Assembly (NCBI GenBank): GCA_022704885.1
Contig: JAKJFO010000187.1
Location: forward strand, 1-8,033
From: Candidatus Rifleibacteriota bacterium
Lineage (GTDB): Bacteria > Riflebacteria > Ozemobacteria > Ozemobacterales > Ozemobacteraceae
Direction of reading: 5' to 3'
DNA length: 8,033 bases
Part shown: positions 1 through 6,087 of the stretch, piece by piece
Layout: the number at the start of each line of letters is the position of its first letter
How positions within the stretch are numbered: the first letter of the stretch is position 1
Position numbers and translations under genes: made by a program
The notes under the pieces: generated by a model
The model's database searches: none
The model's input: the letters and a program-made list of their open reading frames with translations, nothing else
Told to the model about the DNA's origin: nothing

Positions 1-1
1 A

Positions 2-709
2 TCCGAATGTCGGAAGCTGCAACCGCCCGCGACAGAAGTTTCAGGCGATAATGACATCGAAATGCCAGGTGCTGTGCTTGATGTCGACCGCGACCGCCGC
101 ATCGGGTTTCCCGAAGTGATTTATGGTGCCGGCAAAACCCCACAGCAGGTTTGCGATATTTTCGACCGCCTGTTTGCGGCCAACGGTAGAGCACTGGTCA
201 CCAGATGCAGCGAAGAAACCATGAATATGCTGGCAGAAAAATGCCCGCAGGCCAATATCAACCGCACCTGCGGCCTTGCCTGGGCCATCAGCGAAATCGA
301 ACTCAATCCGGGCGCCAGCGTAGCGATCATTGCCGCCGGAACATCAGATCTGGCGGTGGCCGAAGAAGCGGCCCTGACGCTTGAATTCTGCGGCTACCAG
401 GCTGAACGCATATATGACGTTGGCGTCGCCGGCATTCACCGGCTGATGAACCGCCTGCCCCGCTTTCGCGACGCTGATGCAGTGATAGTCGTAGCCGGCA
501 TGGAAGGCGCACTTCCCAGTGTCGTCGGTGGCCTGATCGGTTGCCCGGTCATTGCCGTTCCAACCTCAGTCGGCTACGGAGCCAGTTTTAACGGGCTGGC
601 CGCCCTGCTTGGCATGCTGAATTCATGCTCGGCCGGCATTACGGTGGTAAATATCGACAACGGTTTTGGCGCTGCAGCCGCAGCAGTGCGAATAATCAAA
701 GGACTGTGA
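2..709 (+). CDS. larB: LarB, pyridinium-3,5-biscarboxylic acid mononucleotide synthase (5' end cut by window)
   Basis: LarB starts NPN cofactor synthesis: it carboxylates the pyridine ring of nicotinic acid adenine dinucleotide and releases AMP, giving the biscarboxylated mononucleotide. The fold is related to PurE carboxylase. Visible family motifs are GFPEVIYGAGKTP near the start, AAGTSDLAVAEEAA, YDVGVAGIHR, VAGMEGALPSVVGGL, VPTSVGYGASF, MLNSCSAG and VNIDNGFGAA at the end. The Cys codon of NSCS (626-628) matches the cysteine reported to bind the substrate ring covalently in Lactobacillus LarB. The frame is open to the left edge, and an ATG at 62 lies only 15 codons before GFPEV. LarB proteins usually have about 30 more residues there, so the gene probably begins outside the window and 62 is an internal Met; a short form starting at 62 cannot be excluded. 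larC follows after 2 nt, supporting a shared operon. The identification is firm; only the start is open. Confidence 0.93.
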   Translation, partial: SECRKLQPPATEVSGDNDIEMPGAVLDVDRDRRIGFPEVIYGAGKTPQQVCDIFDRLFAANGRALVTRCSEETMNMLAEKCPQANINRTCGLAWAISEIELNPGASVAIIAAGTSDLAVAEEAALTLEFCGYQAERIYDVGVAGIHRLMNRLPRFRDADAVIVVAGMEGALPSVVGGLIGCPVIAVPTSVGYGASFNGLAALLGMLNSCSAGITVVNIDNGFGAAAAAVRIIKGL

Positions 710-711
710 TC

Positions 712-2100
712 ATGACAAAAACACTTTACTGGGACTGTTTCAGCGGGATCGCCGGCAACATGGCCGTCGCTTCGCTTCTCGATCTTGGCGCCAGTCGTGA
801 AAAACTTCAGAAAGGCCTGGCTTCAATGCCGTTTTCTGAAGGCAGAATCGAGCTGCTGATCGAAGACAAAACCGTCGACGGAATCAGGGGCATTTACTTC
901 AATACCAGAGAAGATCATGAGGCTCACGCCGGGCACGGTCACCATCTCGGGCACGACCATGAAGAACATGTCGCGGTTCCTGAATCCGGTTTTTTAAAAC
1001 ATGAGCCACTGCACGAACATAATCACTGTCAGGAACACGGTCCAGATCACCTGCATGAGCATACTCATCACGAACACACCCACGATCACGAGAGCGATCA
1101 GCATCCTGCACATGGTGCAGATCGTTATCACGCACCGCATCGCGGCCTTAAAGAGATTACCGCCCTTATCGAACATGCAGATATGACCACTTCCGCCAAA
1201 TCCATCGCAAAAAATTGCTTCAGGATTCTAGCCGAAGCCGAGGCGACAATTCACGGGAAAAGCTCAGATGAGGTGCATTTTCACGAGGTCGGCGCCCGCG
1301 ACAGTATTGCAGATATAGTCGGCGCGGCCATATGTCTCGATGATCTCGGTATTGCCATGGTCTACGTTTCACCGATTCACCTGGGATCAGGTGTCGTTAA
1401 ATGCGCTCATGGCATCATGCCCGTGCCTGCTCCTGCAACCGCTTTACTGCTCAAAGACCTGCCTGTTGTATTTGATCAGCATATTGCATTCGAACTGACC
1501 ACTCCAACCGGTGCAGCGTTGTTGAAAGGGGTTAAGGCAACACCACTTACAGGTCAGTTTACGTTTAGCAGAGTCGGACACGGCCATGGCAGCAGAAAAA
1601 TCGGCCAGGCAAACTTTCTTAGGGCTTTTCTCGGCGAAACCGGTGACTTTAAAAAAAACTCTGATGCTGTTACGGTCTTAACCAGCAACATCGACAACGC
1701 CAGCGGCGAACAGCTTGGCAATGCTATCTCAGAATTCATGCAGGCCGGCGCCCTCGACGCATGCCTGATTCCGATCATCATGAAAAAGGGAAGACCAGCT
1801 CATCAGCTCCAGATAATAACCGCCCCCGAACTTGCCAGACATCTTGAAGAGCTGGTTTTCAAGCTGCTGCCGACCCTCGGAATACGTCTCGATACTGTTA
1901 CGCGATCGCTCCTGCCGCGCGAAGCAACACAACTGCAGACATCATTCGGCACTGTGGCCGCCAAAACAATCCATCTTCCCGATGGCCAGGTTAAAATCAT
2001 CCCCGAATACGATGAATTAGTGCGACTGGCAAAGCAGCACCAGACAACCACCGATGCCATAAGAAAAAAACTTGTTGCTGAGGCAGCAATAACCGACTGA
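712..2100 (+). CDS. larC: LarC, CTP-dependent nickel insertase (cyclometallase) of NPN cofactor synthesis
   Basis: LarC inserts nickel into the bisthiocarboxylated pyridinium mononucleotide, using CTP, as the last step of NPN cofactor synthesis in the cytoplasm. The protein has 462 residues, normal for an undivided LarC. The N-terminal motif is DCFSGIAGNM (8-17). A histidine-rich insert (about 69-143) holds 25 His in 75 residues. Then come EVHFHEVGARDSIADIVGAA (187-206), HLGSGVVKCAHGIMPVPAPA (223-242), TPTGAALLKG (264-273) and a C-terminal domain with VLTSNIDNAS (322-331) and MKKGRPAHQL (357-366). The start at 712 is chosen because AAAGGA (698-703) sits 8 nt upstream and MTKTLYWDCFSG matches family N-termini; an ATG at 625 in the same frame lies deep in larB and has no support. 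Oddities are Asn where the family normally has Asp (GISGDM becomes GIAGNM, NIDD becomes NIDN), and a slippery heptamer between the two domains. Lactobacillus larC is split into two frames; here one frame encodes everything. Confidence 0.95.
   Translation: MTKTLYWDCFSGIAGNMAVASLLDLGASREKLQKGLASMPFSEGRIELLIEDKTVDGIRGIYFNTREDHEAHAGHGHHLGHDHEEHVAVPESGFLKHEPLHEHNHCQEHGPDHLHEHTHHEHTHDHESDQHPAHGADRYHAPHRGLKEITALIEHADMTTSAKSIAKNCFRILAEAEATIHGKSSDEVHFHEVGARDSIADIVGAAICLDDLGIAMVYVSPIHLGSGVVKCAHGIMPVPAPATALLLKDLPVVFDQHIAFELTTPTGAALLKGVKATPLTGQFTFSRVGHGHGSRKIGQANFLRAFLGETGDFKKNSDAVTVLTSNIDNASGEQLGNAISEFMQAGALDACLIPIIMKKGRPAHQLQIITAPELARHLEELVFKLLPTLGIRLDTVTRSLLPREATQLQTSFGTVAAKTIHLPDGQVKIIPEYDELVRLAKQHQTTTDAIRKKLVAEAAITD
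1653..1687 (+). other. Candidate -1 programmed frameshift site at the LarC domain junction
   Basis: The heptamer A AAA AAC (1653-1659) lies in the phase needed for tandem -1 slippage (codons AAA 1654-1656 and AAC 1657-1659). After a 5-nt spacer, bases 1665-1672 (TGCTGTTA) can pair with 1679-1687 (TAACCAGCA): 8 pairs with one bulged C at 1682 and a 6-nt loop. A ribosome slipping back one base would read CTC and then stop at TGA 1662-1664, ending after residue 317, just before the C-terminal domain. The run of eight A could also cause polymerase slippage with the same result. Layout and position are seen directly. Function is inferred, helped by the known use of frameshifting in Lactobacillus larC. 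The stem is modest and the heptamer is not the most efficient one in E. coli. Confidence 0.4.
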
Positions 2101-2186
2101 TCGCCAAAACAATCAAGTCTCCAGCGATTCTCGGCAAGATCAAACCCTGATAAATAAAGGCTAAGGATAGAGAGTTTATATTTTTT

Positions 2187-2289
2187 GTCATTGCGCGCGC
2201 AGCTAAGCAATCCCATGGACCATGAGATCAGCTCGGAACTGGCTTATGCCTTCGGCATACCGCTTCAGGGCTTCGCCTTTTGCAATGAC
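2187..2289. repeat. MITE/REP-like palindromic element bounded by GTCATTGC / GCAATGAC
   Basis: This 103-nt non-coding element has perfect 8-bp inverted ends, GTCATTGC (2187-2194) and GCAATGAC (2282-2289). Inside are AAGCAATCCC (2205-2214), the short dyad CATGG-A-CCATG (2214-2224) and a hairpin TATGCC-TTC-GGCATA (2245-2259). Ends of the type GTCATTGCGnGCGnAGCnAAGCAATC are familiar from dispersed non-coding repeats in several bacterial groups, and the left side here (GTCATTGCGCGCGCAGCTAAGCAATCCC in segments) fits that pattern. Only one copy is in the window, and no clear target-site duplication flanks it. It separates the lar operon from the dcw cluster and may act as a transcript end or insulator for larC, which lacks an obvious U-tract terminator. 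Repeat status rests on resemblance and symmetry. Confidence 0.6.
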
Positions 2290-2311
2290 TGTCTTTGACC
2301 GAGCATTACTG

Positions 2312-2341
2312 TTGAATCTCTGGCATACATTGTTGTTTAAT
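2312..2341 (+). promoter_or_regulatory. Candidate sigma-70-type promoter upstream of murD (distal)
   Basis: A -35-like TTGAAT (2312-2317) and a -10-like TTTAAT (2336-2341) are separated by 18 nt. They match the consensus at 4 of 6 and 5 of 6 positions. The pair sits just downstream of the repeat element and in front of the murD operon, where a promoter is expected. It overlaps the second candidate, so only one of the two may be used. Confidence 0.35.
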
Positions 2342-2358
2342 GCACACTGTGCTATCAT
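2330..2358 (+). promoter_or_regulatory. Candidate extended -10 promoter for murD-ftsW-murG (proximal)
   Basis: TGCTATCAT (2350-2358) is an extended -10 element: TG, one base, then TATCAT with 5 of 6 consensus matches. A weak -35, TTGTTG (2330-2335), lies 17 nt upstream. Transcription would start near 2365, giving a leader of about 24 nt before the murD ATG at 2389. The 11-bp dyad GCACA-C-TGTGC (2342-2352) overlaps the spacer and the TG motif, so a repressor site is possible but unproven. Confidence 0.45.
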
Positions 2359-2377
2359 GCTGCAGAATTATCAACAA

Positions 2378-2382
2378 TGAGG
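2378..2382 (+). promoter_or_regulatory. Ribosome binding site deciding the murD start
   Basis: TGAGG (2378-2382) stands 6 nt before the ATG at 2389. The in-frame ATG at 2377 has only AATTATCAAC upstream, with no purine-rich site, and it is partly used up by this Shine-Dalgarno sequence. This favours 2389 as the murD start. Confidence 0.6.
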
Positions 2383-2388
2383 CTTGCC

Positions 2389-3750
2389 ATGGAAGTTGCA
2401 GGAAAGAGAATAAGCATAATTGGTGCGGCAAAGAGCGGGCTTTCGGCAGCGCGCAGTCTGGTCAGAAGCGGTGCAAAAGTTTTTGTTTCAGACATACAGC
2501 CCGAAGAAAAACTGAAAATCAGTCTTGAACGAGAGCATCTCGTCGATCAGGTCGATTATGAGGCCGGCGGTCACACCGAAAAAGCTCTGCACGCAGACTT
2601 CATTGTGTTAAGTCCCGGCGTGCGTACAGATATCCCGGTTTTGCTTGAAGCGGCAGCCCGCAAAATTCCGGTCTATTCAGAAATTGAGATAGCTTATCGC
2701 CTGTCACGTGGACGCCGCCTGGTAATTACCGGTAGTAACGGCAAGACGACGACAACGACATTGCTGGCCGAATTTTGTCGCCGGCAATTCGATGAAGTGT
2801 TTCTGGGCGGTAATATCGGGATTCCGATCATGGAATTCGCCACAGACACAACCGAAAAATCACTGCAGGTCCTTGAAGTCAGCAGTTTTCAACTCGAAAC
2901 CATATCTGAATTCAAGCCTGACATCGGCGTGATAACCAATTTTTTTGAAAACCACCTTGACCGCTATCCCAGCTACAATGCTTATATTGAAGCGAAAAAG
3001 CGGATAGCCCTGAACATGAAAAGCAGCGAAACTCTGGTTCTTAACGCTGACCAGCAGTTAATGCGCGAAATGGCTGCTGAACTCGACTGTCAGAAAGCCT
3101 GGTTCGGCTGGCAGGCAGGTGATCTCAGACCATCGCTAACCGTTATCGACGATGAGTTCATCTACACAGATCGCGACGGCAACAGACACAGACTGTTTCC
3201 AACCAGCAGCGTGCGCATTATCGGCCGGCACAATCTCGAAAACGTCATGTGTGCGGCCCTTGTCGCCATACTGGCCGGTGTCGAGAGTGACCGACTCGAA
3301 GCCGTCGTTAAAAAATTTCCTGGCGTCGAACACCGGCTTGAATGGGCCGGTGATGTCAGCGGCATCACTTTCATCAACGACTCAAAGGGCACCAACTGCG
3401 CCGCATCGATCACCGCCCTGCAGGCCTGCAGGCGACCTCTGATACTCCTTGCAGGCGGCCGCGACAAAGGCACCGATCTGGCAGACTGGGTTACGGCAGT
3501 ACGCACACTCAGCCGTGGCGTCGTGCTCTTCGGCGAGGCGCGCGCCAGATTTCGTTCGGCGCTTGAAGGGCTGGTGCCACTGAAAATGGCGACAACGCTC
3601 GAACAGGCTTTAACAACAGCTTATCAGTGGGCTGACCCCGGCGACACAATTCTGTTGTCGCCAGCCTGCAGCAGTTACGACCAGTTTCCGAATTTCGAAG
3701 TACGCGGAGAAACTTTCAAACAGCTGGTAAGGACTCTAGAACCAAGATGA
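2389..3750 (+). CDS. murD: MurD, UDP-N-acetylmuramoyl-L-alanine--D-glutamate ligase
   Basis: MurD adds D-glutamate to UDP-MurNAc-L-alanine with ATP in the cytoplasm, the second amino-acid step of peptidoglycan precursor synthesis. The protein has 453 residues, typical for the family. The N-terminal Rossmann-like domain begins IIGAAKSGLSAA (10-21). The ATP P-loop is ITGSNGKTTTT (113-123). EVSSFQLE (163-170) and NHLDRYP (188-194) follow. K203 in EAKKR aligns with the carbamylated lysine (K198) of E. coli MurD. The C-terminal domain shows GRHNLEN (279-285), NDSKGTN (330-336), LAGGRDKGTD (354-363) and LSPACSSYDQFPNFEVRG (423-440), the last being the best MurD marker against other Mur ligases. The start at 2389 is chosen for its ribosome binding site; starting at 2377 would add four residues. 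The stop overlaps the ftsW start in ATGA, suggesting translational coupling. All key residues appear intact. Confidence 0.97.
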   Translation: MEVAGKRISIIGAAKSGLSAARSLVRSGAKVFVSDIQPEEKLKISLEREHLVDQVDYEAGGHTEKALHADFIVLSPGVRTDIPVLLEAAARKIPVYSEIEIAYRLSRGRRLVITGSNGKTTTTTLLAEFCRRQFDEVFLGGNIGIPIMEFATDTTEKSLQVLEVSSFQLETISEFKPDIGVITNFFENHLDRYPSYNAYIEAKKRIALNMKSSETLVLNADQQLMREMAAELDCQKAWFGWQAGDLRPSLTVIDDEFIYTDRDGNRHRLFPTSSVRIIGRHNLENVMCAALVAILAGVESDRLEAVVKKFPGVEHRLEWAGDVSGITFINDSKGTNCAASITALQACRRPLILLAGGRDKGTDLADWVTAVRTLSRGVVLFGEARARFRSALEGLVPLKMATTLEQALTTAYQWADPGDTILLSPACSSYDQFPNFEVRGETFKQLVRTLEPR

Positions 3751-4928
3751 CAAAAGCCAGTCATTTCGATCACATATTACTGTTCGTGGTGGTGGCGCTG
3801 ATGGGAATTGGCCTGATAATGGTCTATTCAGCAAGTTCAGTGACCTCTCTGGCAACCATGTCCGATGGACTTTATTATTTTAAAAGGCAGCTTATCTGGG
3901 TAATCACGGGACTGCTGGCTATCCTGGTATTTTCTCTGGTTCCCTATCAGAAACTGGAAAAACTGGCTGTTCCTCTGCTCGGGTTGTCGGTCTTTCTCCT
4001 GATACTGGTTCTGATTCCGGGCGTAGCACGCGACATTGGCGGCGCCCGGCGCTGGTTACGCTTTGGCGGCATAGGTTTTCAGCCATCTGAATTTGCCAAG
4101 ATCTGCTTCGTAATATATGTCTCCCACTCGATTTCCATACATCAGGATCGCATAAGAAGCTTCTGGCACGGCCTTTTACCGGATCTGACCATTGCCGCAG
4201 TAGTATTTTCACTGATCTACAAAGAACCAAACCTCTCGACCGCAGCCCTGATTCTTGGAACTTACCTGGTGCTCTATTTTCTCGGCAACGGATCGCTGGC
4301 TTATCTTTCTGCCCTGGGTGCGATCGGCATATCGGGTATATTTGTGCTGATATTTCAGGCCGGATATCGCGTTCGACGTCTCATGGCCTTTCTCGACCCC
4401 TGGGAAAACTCGCGAACCAGCGGTTATCATATAATTCAGTCGCTGGTAGCGATAGGTTCAGGTGGATTCTGGGGTCTCGGGCTCGGCCAGAGCCGGCAGA
4501 AGTTTTTCATTCTGCCTGAGCGGCATACTGACTTCATATTCGCCATCATCTGCGAAGAACTCGGCATGATTGGCGGTATCGTCGTGCTGGCACTATTCTT
4601 TGCGCTGATCTGGCGAGGAGTCTACATTGCCACGCGCGCACCTGACACCTTTGGATTTCTTCTGGCTTCAGGCATTACCGCCATCATCGGCCTGCAGGTT
4701 GTTGTAAACATAGGCGTCGTGCTCAGCCTGATGCCGACGACCGGCATAACGCTGCCATTCATCAGCTATGGTGGCTCCAGTCTGCTGTTTCTAGCCATAG
4801 GCATGGGCATTCTGCTCAACATATCGCGTTACGGCTCAGCCCGTTATGCATTCGAAGAATCACGCTCCACCCCTTTCTCCGGACAATTCAACGACCCGCT
4901 GGCATCGGGCCTCACCAGGAGAAGATAG
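3747..4928 (+). CDS. ftsW: FtsW, SEDS-family septal peptidoglycan glycosyltransferase
   Basis: FtsW polymerises lipid II into glycan strands at the division septum, working with a class B penicillin-binding protein in the inner membrane. The protein has 393 residues with many hydrophobic segments (for example about 9-29, 47-65, 73-91, 145-157, 164-180, 190-204, 272-290, 304-325 and 336-357), consistent with ten membrane passes. SEDS motifs are GGARRWL (98-104), FQPSEFAK (111-118), LPERHTDFIFAI (256-267) and MPTTGITLPFISYGGSS (329-345). D262 in HTDF matches the proposed catalytic Asp (D297 in E. coli FtsW). RodA shares these motifs; its place between murD and murG makes it FtsW. The loop motif reads KEPNLSTA (159-166), where many relatives have EPDLGTA or similar. 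The ATG overlaps the murD stop by 4 nt, and the cytoplasmic tail ends in RRR. The tail also carries the murG ribosome binding site, AGGAG at 4917-4921. Confidence 0.95.
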   Translation: MTKASHFDHILLFVVVALMGIGLIMVYSASSVTSLATMSDGLYYFKRQLIWVITGLLAILVFSLVPYQKLEKLAVPLLGLSVFLLILVLIPGVARDIGGARRWLRFGGIGFQPSEFAKICFVIYVSHSISIHQDRIRSFWHGLLPDLTIAAVVFSLIYKEPNLSTAALILGTYLVLYFLGNGSLAYLSALGAIGISGIFVLIFQAGYRVRRLMAFLDPWENSRTSGYHIIQSLVAIGSGGFWGLGLGQSRQKFFILPERHTDFIFAIICEELGMIGGIVVLALFFALIWRGVYIATRAPDTFGFLLASGITAIIGLQVVVNIGVVLSLMPTTGITLPFISYGGSSLLFLAIGMGILLNISRYGSARYAFEESRSTPFSGQFNDPLASGLTRRR

Positions 4929-4930
4929 AG

Positions 4931-6019
4931 ATGAAAGTCGTATTCAGCGGCGGCGGAACGGGCGGACACATTTATCCCGCTCTTGCAATAAGAGAGATCC
5001 TCAAACAGAAATACAGCTTCGACAGTGGCTATGTGGGCGTCAAGGGCGGCATGGAAGAAAAAATTGTTTCCCGGGAAACCAACATCGAGTTTTTCGGAGT
5101 GCGGGCACAGGGAATGCCGCGCAGCCTGAGTCTGAAGTGGTTGAGCTTTCCGTTCGTGAACCTTGCCGGTGTCTCTGATGCGCTGGGATATCTCAGAAAA
5201 TTTTCACCCGATCTTGTCGTTACCACCGGCGGCTTTGTCGCCTTTCCGGTGCTTGCAGCAGCGCGTCTGCTCGGCCTGCCATTTGTAATACACGAACAGA
5301 ATGCTGCGATGGGCGTAACCAACCGGCTTTTTGCCGGATCTGCCAGAAAAGTTCTGCTGACTTACGCCGCCGCTGCACCTGAAGATGGCAGGCGAGTTGT
5401 CGTAACCGGCAATCCGGTAAGATCAGCCTTCCTCCAGCAAAAATCAGCTTCACAGCGATTTGCCAGAAAGCCGGGTGAATTTGTCTTACTCGCTGTCGGT
5501 GGGTCACGGGGTGCCCTGTCGATAAATCGCGCATGTATCGAACTGGTTAAGAACTGGCTGGTTAACAATCCTGACGTAAGACTCATACACATCGCCGGCG
5601 AACGTGACTTTGACATGGTAAAAAGCGAAATTGGCGAGATGCCGGCCAACTATCAACTGCTTCCCTATCTGCACGAAATGAAGGAAGCTTTCGACGCCGC
5701 CGATCTGCTCATTTCGCGGGCAGGAGCGACAATTCTTGCAGAGATAGCGGTGTGCAGAAAACCGGCGGTTCTGGTGCCCTTTCCGCACGCAACCGACAAT
5801 CATCAGGAAAAAAACGCCCGTGTCCTCGAAGACATGGGAGCCGCCCGCCTTCTGCTCGATGGCGATCTCAACGCTAAGAGCCTGGCCGACATTATCACCA
5901 GCCTGCGAAGCGATGACAATCTGGCCAGAATGTCAGAAGCCTCTGGCAGAAGCAGGCCGGCTGACGTTGAAAACCGCATTCTGCAGCAGCTGTCTGAACT
6001 TCTCGACAACAGACAGTAA
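4931..6019 (+). CDS. murG: MurG, lipid I to lipid II N-acetylglucosaminyltransferase
   Basis: MurG moves GlcNAc from UDP-GlcNAc to lipid I, making lipid II on the inner face of the cytoplasmic membrane. The protein has 362 residues, normal for this GT28 family enzyme. The glycine loop GGGTGGHIYPA (7-17) contains the conserved His. Further motifs are VTTGGFVAFP (97-106), HEQNAAMGVTNRL (121-133), TGNPVR (159-164), the second glycine loop VGGSRGALSINR (189-200), the nucleotide-sugar site SRAGATILAE (262-271) and VPFPHATDNHQEKNA (282-296). E271 and the DNHQ segment match residues that bind UDP-GlcNAc in the E. coli enzyme. The ATG at 4931 follows the ftsW stop by 2 nt and has AGGAG (4917-4921) 9 nt upstream, inside ftsW. 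murC, which often comes next, is absent; a 68-nt gap leads to ftsQ instead. Confidence 0.97.
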   Translation: MKVVFSGGGTGGHIYPALAIREILKQKYSFDSGYVGVKGGMEEKIVSRETNIEFFGVRAQGMPRSLSLKWLSFPFVNLAGVSDALGYLRKFSPDLVVTTGGFVAFPVLAAARLLGLPFVIHEQNAAMGVTNRLFAGSARKVLLTYAAAAPEDGRRVVVTGNPVRSAFLQQKSASQRFARKPGEFVLLAVGGSRGALSINRACIELVKNWLVNNPDVRLIHIAGERDFDMVKSEIGEMPANYQLLPYLHEMKEAFDAADLLISRAGATILAEIAVCRKPAVLVPFPHATDNHQEKNARVLEDMGAARLLLDGDLNAKSLADIITSLRSDDNLARMSEASGRSRPADVENRILQQLSELLDNRQ

Positions 6020-6027
6020 TTAGCATC

Positions 6028-6057
6028 TTGTAAATGTTACTGGTGTAGTGATAAGAT
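6028..6057 (+). promoter_or_regulatory. Candidate promoter in the murG-ftsQ gap
   Basis: TTGTAA (6028-6033) and TAAGAT (6052-6057) lie 18 nt apart, each matching 4 of 6 consensus bases. The second is preceded by TG and one base (6049-6051), making an extended -10. A start near 6064 would give ftsQ and ftsA their own transcript. The match is moderate; readthrough from murG remains possible. Confidence 0.35.
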
Positions 6058-6084
6058 TCTACATTCCATAAATCGGATAGAATC
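6055..6084 (+). promoter_or_regulatory. Inverted repeat / possible RNA hairpin covering the ftsQ ribosome binding site
   Basis: GATTCTA (6055-6061) and TAGAATC (6078-6084) are perfect 7-bp inverted repeats. Inside them TCC (6065-6067) pairs with GGA (6075-6077), leaving a 3-nt bulge (6062-6064) and a 7-nt loop. The 3' arm contains GGATAG, the only Shine-Dalgarno-like stretch before the TTG at 6088, and the stem ends 3 nt before that codon. In a readthrough transcript from murG the site would be folded away. A transcript starting near 6064 would lack the 5' arm and leave the site open. The pairing is seen directly; the regulatory reading is inference. It could instead be a DNA operator over the -10. 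Confidence 0.4.
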
Positions 6085-6087
6085 AAC

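Noticed and set aside
625..711. Upstream ATG for larC
   Set aside because: It would add 29 residues overlapping larB that are unlike LarC. The ATG at 712 has a good ribosome binding site and matches family N-termini.
2062..2081. A AAA AAA run near the end of larC with a -1 TGA at 2079-2081
   Set aside because: Slippage would change only the last few residues of LarC, and no domain boundary lies there.
2101..2186. Possible rho-independent terminator after larC
   Set aside because: The T-run at 2181-2186 has no GC-rich stem directly before it. Only the repeat element downstream offers strong folding.
1803..2216. Minus-strand open frame of 137 codons over the end of larC
   Set aside because: It is antisense to conserved LarC C-terminal sequence, with no recognisable domain.
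4846..5178. Plus-strand frame of 110 codons across the ftsW-murG boundary
   Set aside because: It overlaps the end of ftsW and the glycine-loop part of murG in another frame, and its composition is low-complexity and Arg-rich as expected of a shadow frame.
5809..5815. A AAA AAC heptamer in murG
   Set aside because: It encodes the conserved EKN of the HQEKNA motif and has no close -1 stop. It serves as a reminder of the chance rate of this heptamer.
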